From positions 64,001-124,000 of the forward strand of contig NW_019775584.1 of NCBI RefSeq assembly GCF_001039355.2: DNA of 60,000 nucleotides, given 5' to 3'. Position 1 is the first letter of the stretch; each line of letters starts with the position of its first letter. Positions 22,502 through 35,600 of this stretch are shown here, one piece after another. Both the position numbers and the translations under genes were made by a program. This stretch comes from Lingula anatina. Taxonomy: Eukaryota > Brachiopoda > Lingulata > Lingulida > Lingulidae. The notes under the pieces were generated by a model, which saw only the letters and a list, made by a program, of their open reading frames with translations, did not search any database and was not told where the DNA came from.

Positions 22502-24370
22502 GATTATTGGATCTTCAAACGTCATTGCTGACTTGCGTAGAGAAGCAAAAACCCTAACAGAAAAAAGTTCCCTTCTTAAATGATGATGATGTAACGAAGG
22601 CAATAGAATATGTAGATTAAAAAGAATCACTTACACTAATTACTAAAGAATCACTTACACTCACACTAATTACTAACTAGGATCGACAAGTGCTTGAAAA
22701 TGAGAAGTTTGCCCTAAGACATTTGTTGAAAACGACTTTGAAAATTAATCTGATCTGGAACATAGGAAGGACTAACATGCCTTTTTAAGTAAGGAGCATT
22801 AAAAGGCTTGTGGATAGAAATGTATTTTTTATTTTTCTTGTTCGTTGTAAAACAGGCATACAGTGTAGTCGGCTAATTTTGTAAATGGCAGTCAAAATAT
22901 GAAACATTCCGTTTTATATCCCAGAAAAATATAAGTTTTGAAGTTGTGGTTTGTTAAACGAACTATTTGGCATTTTATGGAGATCGTTATGTTATGATGC
23001 AATAGGTAAATGTAATTCTAATAACATTTCAATTGTGTCCTTGAGAGCATGCCATCACATCTCTTTTAAGTCAGCTGGTCCAATGGAATGCAATATGGTA
23101 CAAAATGAAAACCGATCAATGGAATCAACTGATAATTTAAAAAAGGAATTAAAGCATATCTTATAAGTAAATTTCATTATTGATTGATTGAATTGTAATT
23201 GATTTTATGCGAGAATAAGGCTGTTTTTATCTGGAATCTTAATCTTTCTTTATAATATTTTATTACTCTTGGTAATTATTTTAAAGTACTTGTGTACTTA
23301 ATACTTGTATTTTTGTAAAGTCTATTGAACATTTAGATGGACATTAGACTTAAAATTAATGTATTATTATATAATTATTACAATATTAAGATGATTGGTT
23401 AAATTTCATTTATATACAATAACAATGCTATTTATGATGGAATTGTAAATATGCACTTAGCGGTGAAGTCCTATTTAATATTTATATACAATATCATTGC
23501 TATTTATGCTGGACTGTAAATATGCACTTAGTGTTAAAGTCCTATTTAATTTTTGTATTTGAATTACATTAATATTTTTATTTTAAATGTTGTATGTGTA
23601 ATCTTATGGGTTTTTTAATTTTTCTGTGTATTAATACTGTATCAAGGAAAAGAAAGGAAAGAAATAGGACTGAAAGTTTTTAAAGAAAGGGAAAATTATA
23701 TACTTATATTTTCTCATAAATTTTCCTATTTGTTGTATTAAAGTGTTTTTCGTGCAAATCCTCTAGTGTCACTCACTATAGTACAGTGCAGTGAACCTTA
23801 AAAAATAAAAATTCTGTCGGAATACTATGTATTGTTCAGTGTCCGTCCAAAAACGAAGAAATGATAGTTTTGTGGGACAAGACTGACGTAAGTTCCATTA
23901 TAAGAAAGCAAAATTTATAACTGATATTCCAACAACACGTATCACCCTTATCTATGCTTCAGATTGTTTGCCCCTTCTTTAACGACGTTTTTTCTTCAAA
24001 GGTCTGACGTAAGTGAAAAGTAAACGTATTGATCCCTTTTTTTTTCAAGCGCACGGGTACAGTCAATTAGTATTGAATTGCCTTTTTCGTGCTTTGGCGC
24101 AGGTGTCACCTCCTTTTCATTAATGGTATTTTCCTGCCTCTAACACTTCTACTTGAAGCCATTTCTCTGCTTTTTGGACTCCATAATGGAAACTGAAGAT
24201 GACTTCAAATGTGAACGAACGCCTCGAGCAGTGTTCGTGTCTTAAGCAAGTATTTTAGTTTAAGCATGAGCTTCATGTCTTTTAAGAGATAAAAAAGAAA
24301 CTAGAAGCTTCTGAGGACTTGCTTTAATACAAAACAAAAAGGTTAAAAAGTAAATAAACAACATAAATGG
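22502..24370 (+). other. Spacer after gene A, including probable 3' UTR
   Basis: No gene. Candidate poly(A) signals are ATTAAA near 22615 and 22797 and AATAAA near 23801; which one is used cannot be told. A short tandem duplication of an AGAATCACTTACACT unit lies at 22621-22676, and a 71-bp tandem repeat at 23409-23550. Confidence 0.5.
23409..23550 (+). repeat. 71-bp direct tandem repeat, two copies
   Basis: Units 23409-23478 and 23480-23550 both run from TTTATATACAAT through GTAAATATGCACTTAG to AGTCCTATTTAAT with few differences. Non-coding. Confidence 0.8.
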
Positions 24371-27300
24371 AAAAAAATCGGGAGATTCATATACATACAT
24401 GTATGATGTAGGGAGCAGATTAAGTTAATCAGGTAAATTCATGCAATAAGAATATAGAGAATGATGACAATATATCCTGACATGGGATCCCAAGGAAAAG
24501 AGAAGGAGAAGAACAACCTTGGAGAGGGGGCCTGAAGCTGAGTGAAAAAAAATTAGGGTGGCAGACACGGGGTGAAGCTGGCACAGCAGTAAAAGATAGA
24601 GGGAGATAGCGAAGATTGCTGACAAGCCTAATGAGCCGACCATGGCTCGAAGAGGATAATTAAGTATATATCAATTGATTAATTAACAAATAAAAACATG
24701 AATACATAAAAATTCGTGTTCAGTGGTAAACTTACTACATTGATGGCCTTTTTTAAGCATAAACAAAAAAACTTGTAAATAGGGTTTCTTATTTTCTTAT
24801 CCCCTATCTAATGCCATACGACTTTGCTAATTTAATTGGTCACTCGCGGTTGAAATTTTCCTAAAACAGCCAGTTGATAGTGCGTGCTAAGTTAGGCCGA
24901 GCCAACTCCAGTGGAGTTTGCGTAGTGAGAGCTGGAGGAATTGATAATGCTCTTGGATATAAAACTTTTGCTAAAACTTCCAAGGTATTCAAATCTTGTT
25001 TTGTTCTGTGCAAATGCAATTATCTACCCGCGGCGCTATTTTTCGTGACAAAACGCCTTTGCGTATAGCTCTTAAAAGACAGAACGGGTGTTGAGGATTT
25101 AGCAGAAGACAGGAGGATGGCGAACAAGCAGCAGGTTGGTTCCGTAAAGCACGATCATTTCAAACCTTATAATTGTTTCACGGGCGGAGGATAAAAACGT
25201 TTTTGTCAGCTTTAAGTCACCTAAGATTTATTTGATTTCAAAAAATCTTCGTTTTAATAATTGAAATCAGAACAATTTTCATTATCATAGTAGAAGTAGA
25301 TATGCGAGCGATGCACTGGCTAAACCACATTCACATTATACCATGAATCCTTTCATTCTTCCAGTGGTAAAACTTGACTGGTAAACTTGATGCAAGATGC
25401 ACTTGTCTGACAAGTCTCTAGAGTTCTCCCTGTCCTTGCTGTTCCAAGTAATAGTGTACAGTTTGGTGGTCCTTACAAGCGGCTCACTGCTGGTCGAAAA
25501 TGTGGACGAGGAGCACGAGCAGTTTGTTCGCATAGCCCAGGAGTGTTACGACAAACAAGGTAAATTTGTCCTTTACATATTACAATCATTTGATAGTTCT
25601 TATTTGCTATATTGAAGGGATCAGTTGCTGTCTGCAAACTTGCTGTCAAGATTATGCATTGTTAGTTTCTAAGCGCAAATGAAAAATATATAAATTGTTT
25701 TTTATTGCTTTAAGGATACGTCACGTCAGTTAACAAAAGAAAGGTTTGTCGTCTTGTTGATATTCATTGTAAGTAAGTGTATGAGAGGAACACCCGTCTT
25801 TTTATTATAAGGGAAAAATGTAACTCATTGAAATTCCAGTGAATCAGACCACCCTGATCTACGCGATAGAGTCGTTTGCCGCCTGTGTCACCAATGTTTG
25901 TGACAAGAAATCCGGACCGGATAATCAGTGTGGTGATATGCAACGATACACATCAATCTGCGGGCGAATCTCTAGTAACACATCGTCAACGTACCAAACA
26001 CGAAGTAATGTCACATACCAGTCGGGGAAAGTGTGTGACTGGACAATAAGAGTGGACAGAGAATTGAACGCTAACATCAAGATTTCCCTTCAGCACATAG
26101 ATATTGAATATAGCCCCAACTGCGTTAATGACTATCTCGCTATCTATGACAGTGCCAACAGATTAAATGAAATTGGCCGATTTTGTGGGAATACGTTTCC
26201 GGTCACATTATACTCCACCGGTCGGTTTGTTCGTATTATATTCCAAACCGACTTATCTGCTGTGAAATCGGGGTTTGTCTTATACTACGATGCTTGGAGC
26301 AAAGACAAGTACGAACGAATACGATCCACGGAACCTGGTACTGCCTACCGACGAATTAGCCACGACTCCGGCACATTTAATATAGATGATACCTTTTTGG
26401 TGGGGCGAAGTGAGCAGATCCAACACTATGAGTGGCTTGTACGAGTGGAAGTCGGTAGAAAATTATGGGTGTCTTGGACATTGGAATCACCCATGAACAA
26501 TGGTACTTTGTTACGCATATATGAGAACCCATCAATGTACAGTTACGTGCTTTTCTCATCTACTGACACAGGAGGAAACTCTTTTGGCGGCAACAACTCC
26601 ATAACCAACGGAACCCTGTTCGCAGACCATTTTCAAATGTTTGTTCATTTTGAATGGGCTCTTTCGCATAGTCAGAACCTTTCCTTTCATTTCACTTACA
26701 ATAGTTACCTTCCTTCGCATTGCGAGAAGGGTCTGACAGCTTCGTGTCCGGAACTGAACCCAGAACATCCACCAAAGACCTTTCTTATTGAGACAGTTGT
26801 TGTCAACGAAAATGGTTATACATTTTACGCAACGGGCGCCGAATCCATGTATCGCGTCATTCGTTTTATAATGACCGAAGACCTGAGATTGGACAACAAA
26901 GTCCTTGGCGTAAGGTTTACCCATTTCGATTTTTCGGTATACTCCTTTGACGATTGCTCCACTGGCGGGATATTGTTTTTTGACAACGACAATGTAGAGG
27001 GCAAGGACTATCTTCTTGGAGAACACGTAATATGCGGATCAGGTAAAGATTAACGTACATGCTATCATGAATACAAGTAGATTCGCTATAATACCTTATC
27101 TTCTTATTTCATAGTGTACTTTCTAAGATGTTTTTTCAACATGTAACGGATAGTAAGGCGTGGAAAATTATTCAAACAATTTTGTTATTTATGGCATATT
27201 AGTTTTTTCGCATAGCAGAGTCGTAGCCCAGAATATATGACGCCTGTAATGTTGATAAGGGTGACGAATTGTTCAAGTCTGCAGTAAGGTTTTGGATCGT

Positions 27301-28502
27301 ATTGTTTTTCTTTCCTTGTTTTAAAATATCACAAATGTTCATAAAGCCTTTCGTTTTATGAAGCGTATCACTCGTGGGACTAGTTAAGAGTATCATGTGC
27401 ATTTTATTATGTTTCAGCAAAACAGTTAATTCCAAATAATTTCAATTTTATGATTTCACTTATTTACAAGGTACAATTCTTTATGAACACTTAAAGGTAA
27501 TTACCAATCAATTACACATATCTTATTATAAAAATTAAAAATGTGGATATTTTGTAGCCGAAGAAAACATTGGGATACTTTCTTCGAGGTTAACAATGTC
27601 CAATGGGTCCATGTCAATCATCATGTATCACGTGCCATTAAAAGGCGTGGTTAAAAACTATACAGTTGGCTTCATTTTGGAGCCAAAAGGAACTGAAAAT
27701 CCTGATGTTAGCCTTCATGCAGATGACCACAGTCCTCAGGTGTAGTATAAGCAGTATAAGAAGTGACTTGAATAATATGGTTTTTTGACTTTTTGTAATT
27801 CAATGATTGTGAATCCAACGACATTTTCATAAGTTGAAATCGTTTCAGTCTTAACTCTGTCGGTTAGTACTATTAAAGAATCGACTAATGTCCAAGTTTT
27901 GAATAAAAAGGAGTAACATGAGGCAACACACAAAAAATGTTTTGTGGCAACTCCTTATTACAAATTTCACAGTAGCTACTTTTCTATTCATTATTATTAT
28001 TATTTATTTTTTTTTTTACAATTTTCATTCGTTTTTCTATTTTGTTTTCAGGTAGCTCGCTTAAGAAAACGTGGTCTTAATTATAACATAACCAAAAAGC
28101 AAGACGGGTCAATCGAAAAGATTTCTCTCTTCATTGACAAGGCCACTGCCAACGTTACAGGTGTACAGTATGTTGATCTCTATGACGTAGGCATGAACAT
28201 GAAAAAGGGCAAGTATTGGCCATAAATACAAATGATCAAACGTAAAACTGGTAAATTTGGTGGATTTAAAATGTTACAACGATTATCAAATATATATACT
28301 AGCTGGGGATACAGTAGCATATCAAACCCCGAACAATTATCATTTTGAGGAGTTTTTGGAGTTTGTCAAATATTTAAGTATTATCCTATGATTTATTATG
28401 GTTATTTTTCATTTTTTTGGTCCCAATATTTATTTATTGATTCATTTTTTGCATATTAAATGATTCTTCACCACTTATTTTTTCGATATCATTTCTTCTT
28501 TC
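24371..28502 (+). repeat. 4.13-kb duplicated block, copy 1 (likely contig overlap)
   Basis: Collinear and near-identical to 28504-32627, with scattered substitutions, a 16-bp indel near 28375 and a T-run length difference near 28010. It contains the promoter-proximal region and exons 1-4 of gene B. It ends exactly at the single N at 28503, which argues for an unmerged overlap between contigs, probably from two haplotypes. Confidence 0.9.
25397..28208 (+). CDS. Gene B 5' exons, first copy (probable false duplicate, partial)
   Basis: Exons 25397-25559, 25840-27042, 27558-27739 and 28052-28208 duplicate gene B exons 1-4 of the second block. Exon 2 differs by only six residues out of about 400 (for example D/N, L/M, V/A) and exon 1 by two. 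No exons 5-10 follow before the N at 28503. Taken literally this would be a truncated secreted CUB protein or, because exon 4 ends in phase 1, could splice in frame onto exon 2 of the next copy and make a spurious protein with doubled CUB units. I regard it as an allelic copy of gene B's start. Confidence 0.75.
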
Positions 28503-28503
28503 N
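28503..28503. other. Single-N assembly join
   Basis: The only ambiguous base in the window. It lies precisely where copy 1 of the 4.13-kb block stops and copy 2 begins, in the middle of gene B intron 4 sequence. Confidence 0.95.
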
Positions 28504-29530
28504 AAAAAAATCGGGAGATTCATATACATACATGTATGATGTAGGGAGCAGATTAAGTTAATCAAGTAAATTCATGCAATAAGAATATAGAGAATGATGA
28601 TAATATATCCTGACATGGGATCCCGAGGAAAAGAGAAGGAGAAGAACAACCCTGGAGAGGGGGCCTGAAGCTGAGTGAAAAAAAATTAGGGTGGCAGACA
28701 TGGGGTGAAGCTGGCACAGCAGCAAAAGATAGAGGGAGATAGCGAAGATTGCTGACAAGCCTAATGAGCCGACCATGGCTCGAAGAGGATAATTAAGTAT
28801 GTATCAATTGATTAATTAACAAATAAAAACATGAATACATAAAAATTCGTGTTCAGTGGTAAACTTACTACATTGATGGCCTTTTTTAAGCATAAACAAA
28901 AGAACTTGTAAATAGGGTTTCTTATTTTCTTATCCCCTATCTAATGCCATACGACTTTGCTAATTAAATTGGTCACTCGCGGTTGAAATTTTCCTAAAAC
29001 AGCCAGTTGACAGTGCGTGCTAAGTTAGGCCGAGCTAACTCCAGTGGAGTTTGCGTAGTGAGAGCTGGAGGAATTGATAATGCTCTTGGATATAAAACTT
29101 TTGCTAAAACTTCCAAGGTATTCAAATCTTGTTTTGTTCTGTGCAAATGCAATAATCTACCCGCGGCGCTATTTTTCGTGACAAAACGCCTTTGCGTATA
29201 GTTCTTAAAAGACAGAACGGGTGTTGAGGATTTAGCAGAAGACAGGCGGATGGCGAACAAGCAGCAGGTTGGTTCCGTATAGCACGATCATTTCAAACCT
29301 TATAATTGTTTCACGGGCGGAGGATAAAAACGTTTTTGTCAGCTTTAAGTCACCTAAGATTTATTTGATTTCAAAAAAATCTTCGTTTTAATAATTGAAA
29401 TCAGAACAATTTTCATTATCATAGGAGAAGTAGATATGCGTGCGATGCACTGGCTAAACCACATTCACATTATACTGTGAATCCTTTCATTCTTCCAGTG
29501 GTAAAACTTGAGTGGTAAACTTGATGCAAG

Positions 29531-29693
29531 ATGCTCCTGTCTGACAAGTCTTTAGAGTCCTCCCTGTCCTTGCTGTTCCAAGTAATAGTGTACAGTTTGG
29601 TGGTCCTTACAAGCGGCTCACTGCTGGTCGAAAATGTGGACGAGGAGCACGAGCAGTTTGTTCGCATAGCCCAGGAGTGTTACGACAAACAAG
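29531..29693 (+). CDS. Gene B exon 1: signal peptide
   Basis: The ATG gives MLLSDKSLESSLSLLFQVIV followed by a hydrophobic run (YSLVVLTSGSLL), a plausible signal peptide. An ATG seven bases upstream is out of frame and hits a stop. The donor is CAAG/GTAAAT, phase 1. Confidence 0.8.
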
Positions 29694-32600
29694 GTAAATT
29701 TGTCCTTTACATATTACAATCATTTGATAGTTCTTATTTGCTATATTGAAGGGATCAGTTGCTGTCTGCAAACTTGCTGTCAAGATTATGCATTGTTAGT
29801 TTCTAAGCGCAAATGAAAAATATATAATTTGTTTTTTTTTATTGCTTTAAGGATACGTCACGTCACTTAACAAAAGAAAGGTTTGTCGTCTTGTTGATGT
29901 TCATTGTAAGTAAGTGTATCAGAGGAACACCTGTCTTTCTATTATAAGGGAAAAATGTAACTCGTTGAAATTCCAGTGAATCAGACCACCCTGATCTACG
30001 CGATAGAGTCGTTTGCCGCCTGTGTCACCAATGTTTGTGACAAGAAATCCGGACCGGATAATCAGTGTGGTGATATGCAACGATACACATCAATCTGCGG
30101 GCGAATCTCTAGTAACACATCGTCAACGTACCAAACACGAAGTAATGTCACATACCAGTCGGGGAAAGTGTGTGACTGGACAATAAGAGTGGACAGAGAA
30201 TTGAACGCTAACATCAAGATTTCCCTTCAGCACATAGATATTGAATATAGCCCCAACTGCGTTAATGACTATCTCGCCATCTATGACAGTGCCAACAGAT
30301 TAAATGAAATTGGCCGATTTTGTGGGAATACGTTTCCGGTCACATTATACTCCACCGGTCGGTTTGTTCGTATTATATTCCAAACCGACTTATCTGCTGT
30401 GAAATCGGGGTTTGTCTTATACTACGATGCTTGGAGCAAAGACAAGTACGAACGAATACGATCCACGGAACCTGGTACTGCCTACCGACGAATTAGCCAC
30501 GACTCCGGCACATTTAATATAGATAATACCTTTTTGGTGGGGCGAAGTGAGCAGATCCAACACTATGAGTGGCTTGTACGAGTGGAAGTCGGTAGAAAAC
30601 TATGGGTGTCTTGGACAATGGAATCACCCATGAACAATGGTACTTTGTTACGCATATATGAGAACCCATCAATGTACAGTTACGCGCTTTTCTCATCTAC
30701 TGACACAGGAGGAAACTCCTTTGGCGGCAACAACTCCATAACCAACGGAACCCTGTTCGCAGACCATTTTCAAATGTTTGTTCATTTTGAATGGGCTCTT
30801 TCGCATAGTCAGAACCTTTCCTTTCATTTCACTTACGATAGTTACCTTCCTTCGCATTGCGAGAAGGGTCTGACAGCTTCGTGTCCGGAACTGAACCCAG
30901 AACATCCACCAAAGACCTTTCTTATTGAGACAGTTGTTGTCAACGAAAATGGTTATACATTTTACGCAACGGGCGCCGAAACCATGTATCGCGTCATTCG
31001 TTTTATAATGACCGAAGACCTGAGATTGGACAACAAAGTTCTTGGCGTAAGGTTTACCCATTTCGATTTTTCGGTATACTCCTTTGACGATTGCTCCACT
31101 GGCGGGATATTGTTTTTTGACAACGACAATGTAGAGGGCAAGGACTATCTTTTTGGAGAACACGTAATATGCGGATCAGGTAAAGATTAACGTACATGCT
31201 GTCATGAATACAAGTAGATTCGCTATAATACCTTATCTTCTTATTTCACAGTGTACTTTCTAAGATGTTTTTTCAACATGTAACGGATAGTAAGGCGTGG
31301 AAAATTATTCAAACAATTTTGTAATTTATGGCATATTAGTTTTTTCGCATAGCAGAGTCGTAGCCCAGAATATATGACGCCTGTAATGTTGATAAGGGTG
31401 ACGAATTGTTCAAGTTTGCAGTAAGGTTTTGGATCGTATTGTTTTTCTTTCCTTGTTTTAAAATATCACAAATGTTCGTAAAGCCTTTCGTTTTATTAAG
31501 CGTATCACTCGTGGGACTAGTTAAGAGTATCATGTGCATTTTATTATGCTTCAGCAAAACAGTTTATTCCAAATAATTTCAATTTTATGATTTCACTTAT
31601 TTACAAGGTACAATTCTTTATGAACACTTAAAGGTAATTACCAATCAATGACACATATCTTATTATAAAAATTAAAAATGTGGATATTTTGTAGCCGAAG
31701 AAAACATTGGGATACTTTCTTCGAGGTTAACAATGTCCAATGGGTCCATGTCAATCATCATGTATCACGTGCCATTAAAAGGCGTGGTTAAAAACTATAC
31801 AGTTGGCTTCATTTTGGAGCCAAAAGGAACTGAAAATCCTGATGTTAGCCTTCATGCAGATGACCACAGTCCTCAGGTGTAGTATAAGCAGTATAAGAAG
31901 TGACTTGAATAATATGGTTTTTTGACTTTTTGTAAGTCAATGATTGTGAATCCAACCACATTTTCATTAGTTGAAATCGTTTCAGTCTTAACTCTGTCGG
32001 TTAGTACTATTAAAGAATCGACTAATGTCCAAGTTTTGAATAAAAAGGAGTAACATGAGGCAACACACAAAAAATGTTTTGTGGCAACTCCTTATTACAA
32101 ATTTCACAGTAGCTACTTTTCTATTCATTATTATTATTATTTTTTTTTTTTTTTTTTTACAATTTTCATTCGTTTTTCTATTTTGTTTTCAGGTAGCTCG
32201 CTTAAGAAAACGTGGTCTTAATTATAACATAACCAAAAAGCAAGACGGGTCAATCGAAAAGATTTCTCTCTTCATTGACAAGGCCACTGCCAACGTTACA
32301 GGTGTACAGTATGTTGACCTCTATGACGTAGGCATGAACATGAAAAAGGGCAAGTATTGGCCATAAATACAAATGATCAAACGTAAATCTGGTAAATTTG
32401 GTGAATTTAAAATGTTACAACGATTATAAAATATATGTACTAGCTGGGGATACAGTAGCATATCAAACCCCGAACAATTATCATTTTGAGGAGTTTTTGG
32501 AGTTTGTCAAATATGATTTATGATGGTTATTTTTCCTTTTTTTGGTCCCAATATTTATTTATTGATTTATTTTTTGCATATTAAATGATTCTTCACCAAT

Positions 32601-35600
32601 TATTTTTTCGATATCATTTCTTTTTTCGAATTTTGGAAATATTAGTGCAGGCACGCGTAGTGATCTACATTAATCTAACAACAATGTGGATTAACTTTTT
32701 CTCGATTTTCCATTCAAGGTGAAGACTTCCTTATTGATATAGCTTCTCAGGAACACGGACAACGCTTAATGATATCGACCCAAGCCATTGAACACAAAAG
32801 TTGCGTAAATGCGTCTTTGGTCCTTATCAGCGACCGCATTAAAATGCCAACACAGATGCACGCCTATGCTGTCACAATCCAGTACAAGAACGATTTGTGC
32901 AATTACGGCAAACATTTCCTTCATATACGCGTCGCCGTGAGTAAGGACTCGGCAGACATATGCCGTATAGAACCCATTACGGGTATCCAGCGTGTACAAA
33001 ACTATACCTTTCTTCCACTTCGCTGTGGCTCCTTGGCTTTTTGCAAGTACTCCGTTTCTAATCCTAGGTATTACGAGGTGAACATTGGCATGTCGGACGA
33101 CTCTCAAGAAAATGAATATTACGAACTGTATATCAGACACAGGTCAGACATGATTGAGGGCTGCGAGAAACACGATGTCCCCGGTATGCTTGACCCACTT
33201 TTCGACATTTATGAATTTGAAATTTTCAAAGGAGAGATATTGCTTATTGCATCGCTCAGGGAACTGCAGATGTTGCCTTTTACGTGGAAGACTATAGGTA
33301 GTTATAAGGTATGACACAGATATATTTTATTTTATACGCTTTAACTTTTCAATTTCTATTCTTACTTGAGCTGTATCTACCAGAGGTTTTGATCACTACT
33401 ATGTCCTGCCTCACTGCGTGTTGGTCTGAGACTGAGCACTATTCACTACATGTAGTGCCTCAGTAATAGTGCTGTTCCATATGTCAGGGGCGGATTTAGG
33501 CCGTCTTCTGGGTCTTCCGCAAGACGGTCAGATTTTCAAGTTTATATTGACGGGTATCTAATTTTTTTTTCTGTCGGAAGACGGTCAAAATTGGAGGATG
33601 AATCAACAGAGATAATTTTGAAGACTGTCAGTAAATTGCTCTGGATCCTCCCCTGCATTTTATTTACACATATATTAATATACATTATAATATACTGGAT
33701 CAACATATGTTGCATTAGGTCTTATGTACACGTGTATTTATAAATCTCATGTGTCTTTACGTAGCTCATGTGGCTGTTTGGCCTGTGGACTCTCATTGTG
33801 TGCGGGCAATTTTTCATCAGTCCTTAATATACTAGTAAGAATAATAATCAATGACAAAAAGACACTCTTTATCAAGAACCGCTCAGAACCGAGTAATTAA
33901 GCAAAAACTTTTTCTGAGTTGGCGTGCAATTTTGTGAGCGTTCATCCAAAGAAACATGAGTCAAAAGGTTACTAGTATGTATTAATTCCTCTTTGACATT
34001 GACCTTATTAGCATATTATTTCATTTTAGACCACTGTGCGCCTGTACGATAGAATTGGTGGAGCTTCAGCCCGTAGAGACATCAGTATCTCCTTCGGTCT
34101 GTATAGGTAAAAGAAAGAGAAATAGAGAGTGTATGATAGTTCGGGTCTATCATATATATCTCCCACCACCAAAATAATGCTCATAGGTTCTGATAATGCA
34201 ACCCAATAAAAGTCAGCAAAGAAATCACTAATTTATTTTTTCATCCCTTTTTAACAATATATGTTAGTTAACCGATGTCTTGTATCAATAAAAACTTTCG
34301 TATTGCCAGATATCGTAGCCCACTTGCAGAGGAGGAGGAAAGCATAGGGGAATGCGAACCACACTGGCAATTGTGGAGAGCCAACTGTTATAATATCTTC
34401 CCGCGGAAGAGAGGGGCAGTAACTCACGTAAGAGCGTTATTATGAGCGGAATCAACATAACCACATAACATAATTAGAAGAAGTAGGGTACTAAGCTAAT
34501 ACCCATGATACATTACTGAAATATAAATGCTAGAGTTCATAGAAGCGAGATTCCCACTCTTTTCTCTAACGTATGTTTTAAACTTAAACAACTAAAGTTT
34601 ATACAGAATTTGATAGTTATTTAAAGTGAATGTAAGAGAATAGACGAGTTTAATTGTTATTAATGAGCAAACTGCGGCGGAAATTCTACGAGGGCAGATA
34701 TGGATAAAACTAGGAAGAGTAATAGGTCTAGTTTAACAATCTTTGACTGTTTTCCATTTGTACATTTTGGTCCTATGTCAACAATTGTTGATGGCCTGTG
34801 GGGATGTGACAGCTAATGCTTTTATCGTTTATCAGGAAATGTGGAAGCCGGGATTTAGAAACATCACTTGGACCAATGCCGTAAAGGTTTGCAAAGACGT
34901 CGGGGGCGAATTAACCAGGTTTGTGGGTGCAGTAATGTCTTTTTTATGTGTCTTACTAGTAGATCAAGATGTCTTGCGTGTGTTTCCTTAAAACGATCAA
35001 ATTAAGTCATTAACAAAAGAATGGCACTAATATGTGTGTGTGTCGCCAATGACAGCGATAAGATATTTTGATAACTATATTGTTGATTTTCCCCTTTAAG
35101 TGTCCTTAATGACGACGAAGCCAACTTCCTAAAGTATATGATCGCCACAGGCTGGAAGGACGACACGACTGCTAAAGACAAATACATTATATACATTGGG
35201 CTCAGCGACAAAGACGTATGTTGGCTTCATTATTCGATAAGACCACTTCTACTTTCTACTTTTTTATTATCTTCAAATTTACAACTTATAATCTTTTACG
35301 TTTAAGAAAAAAGTTCAACACTCTAATGATGTAATTCCTTATATTTCTTATCGAATCTCATATAGATTAGACATTTGTCTCTTTTATATGTGTAGCAAAG
35401 TTTAATGTATTTTTCGAATACGGGTTGGCTACGAAGAATAAATCTGAACGCAAATTTAAAAACCTAGTAGGAGGGACATAGGCAGAGAAGAAGGCTTGGG
35501 GGCACCTGTTGAAGGCCTAGAGTATATTATTTTTCACGTTAGTGGTACTTATCTAGGAGATGTTTGAAGTTGATAGACTTGTAGAAAGAATAAAACCTTA

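Larger units (their letters stand above)
28504..32627 (+). repeat. 4.12-kb duplicated block, copy 2
   Basis: Second copy of 24371-28502; it begins immediately after the N with AAAAAAATCGGG. Beyond 32627 the sequence continues uniquely into gene B exon 5, so this copy is the one physically linked to the rest of gene B. Confidence 0.9.

Noticed and set aside
26556-27026. 156-codon antisense frame (and its twin at 30693-31163) opposite gene B exon 2
   Set aside because: It lies entirely opposite a well-supported coding exon, has no domain, and appears in both duplicate copies only because the exon does.
25397-28208. A third, truncated receptor gene
   Set aside because: Near-identity to 29531-32349 and the single N at the junction favour an unmerged assembly overlap over a real gene.
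34743-34835. ATG-led frame MTVFHLYILVLCQQLLMACG as an alternative first exon with a signal-like peptide
   Set aside because: It is upstream of a good acceptor at 34835, has no counterpart in gene A, and would drop half the lectin domain.
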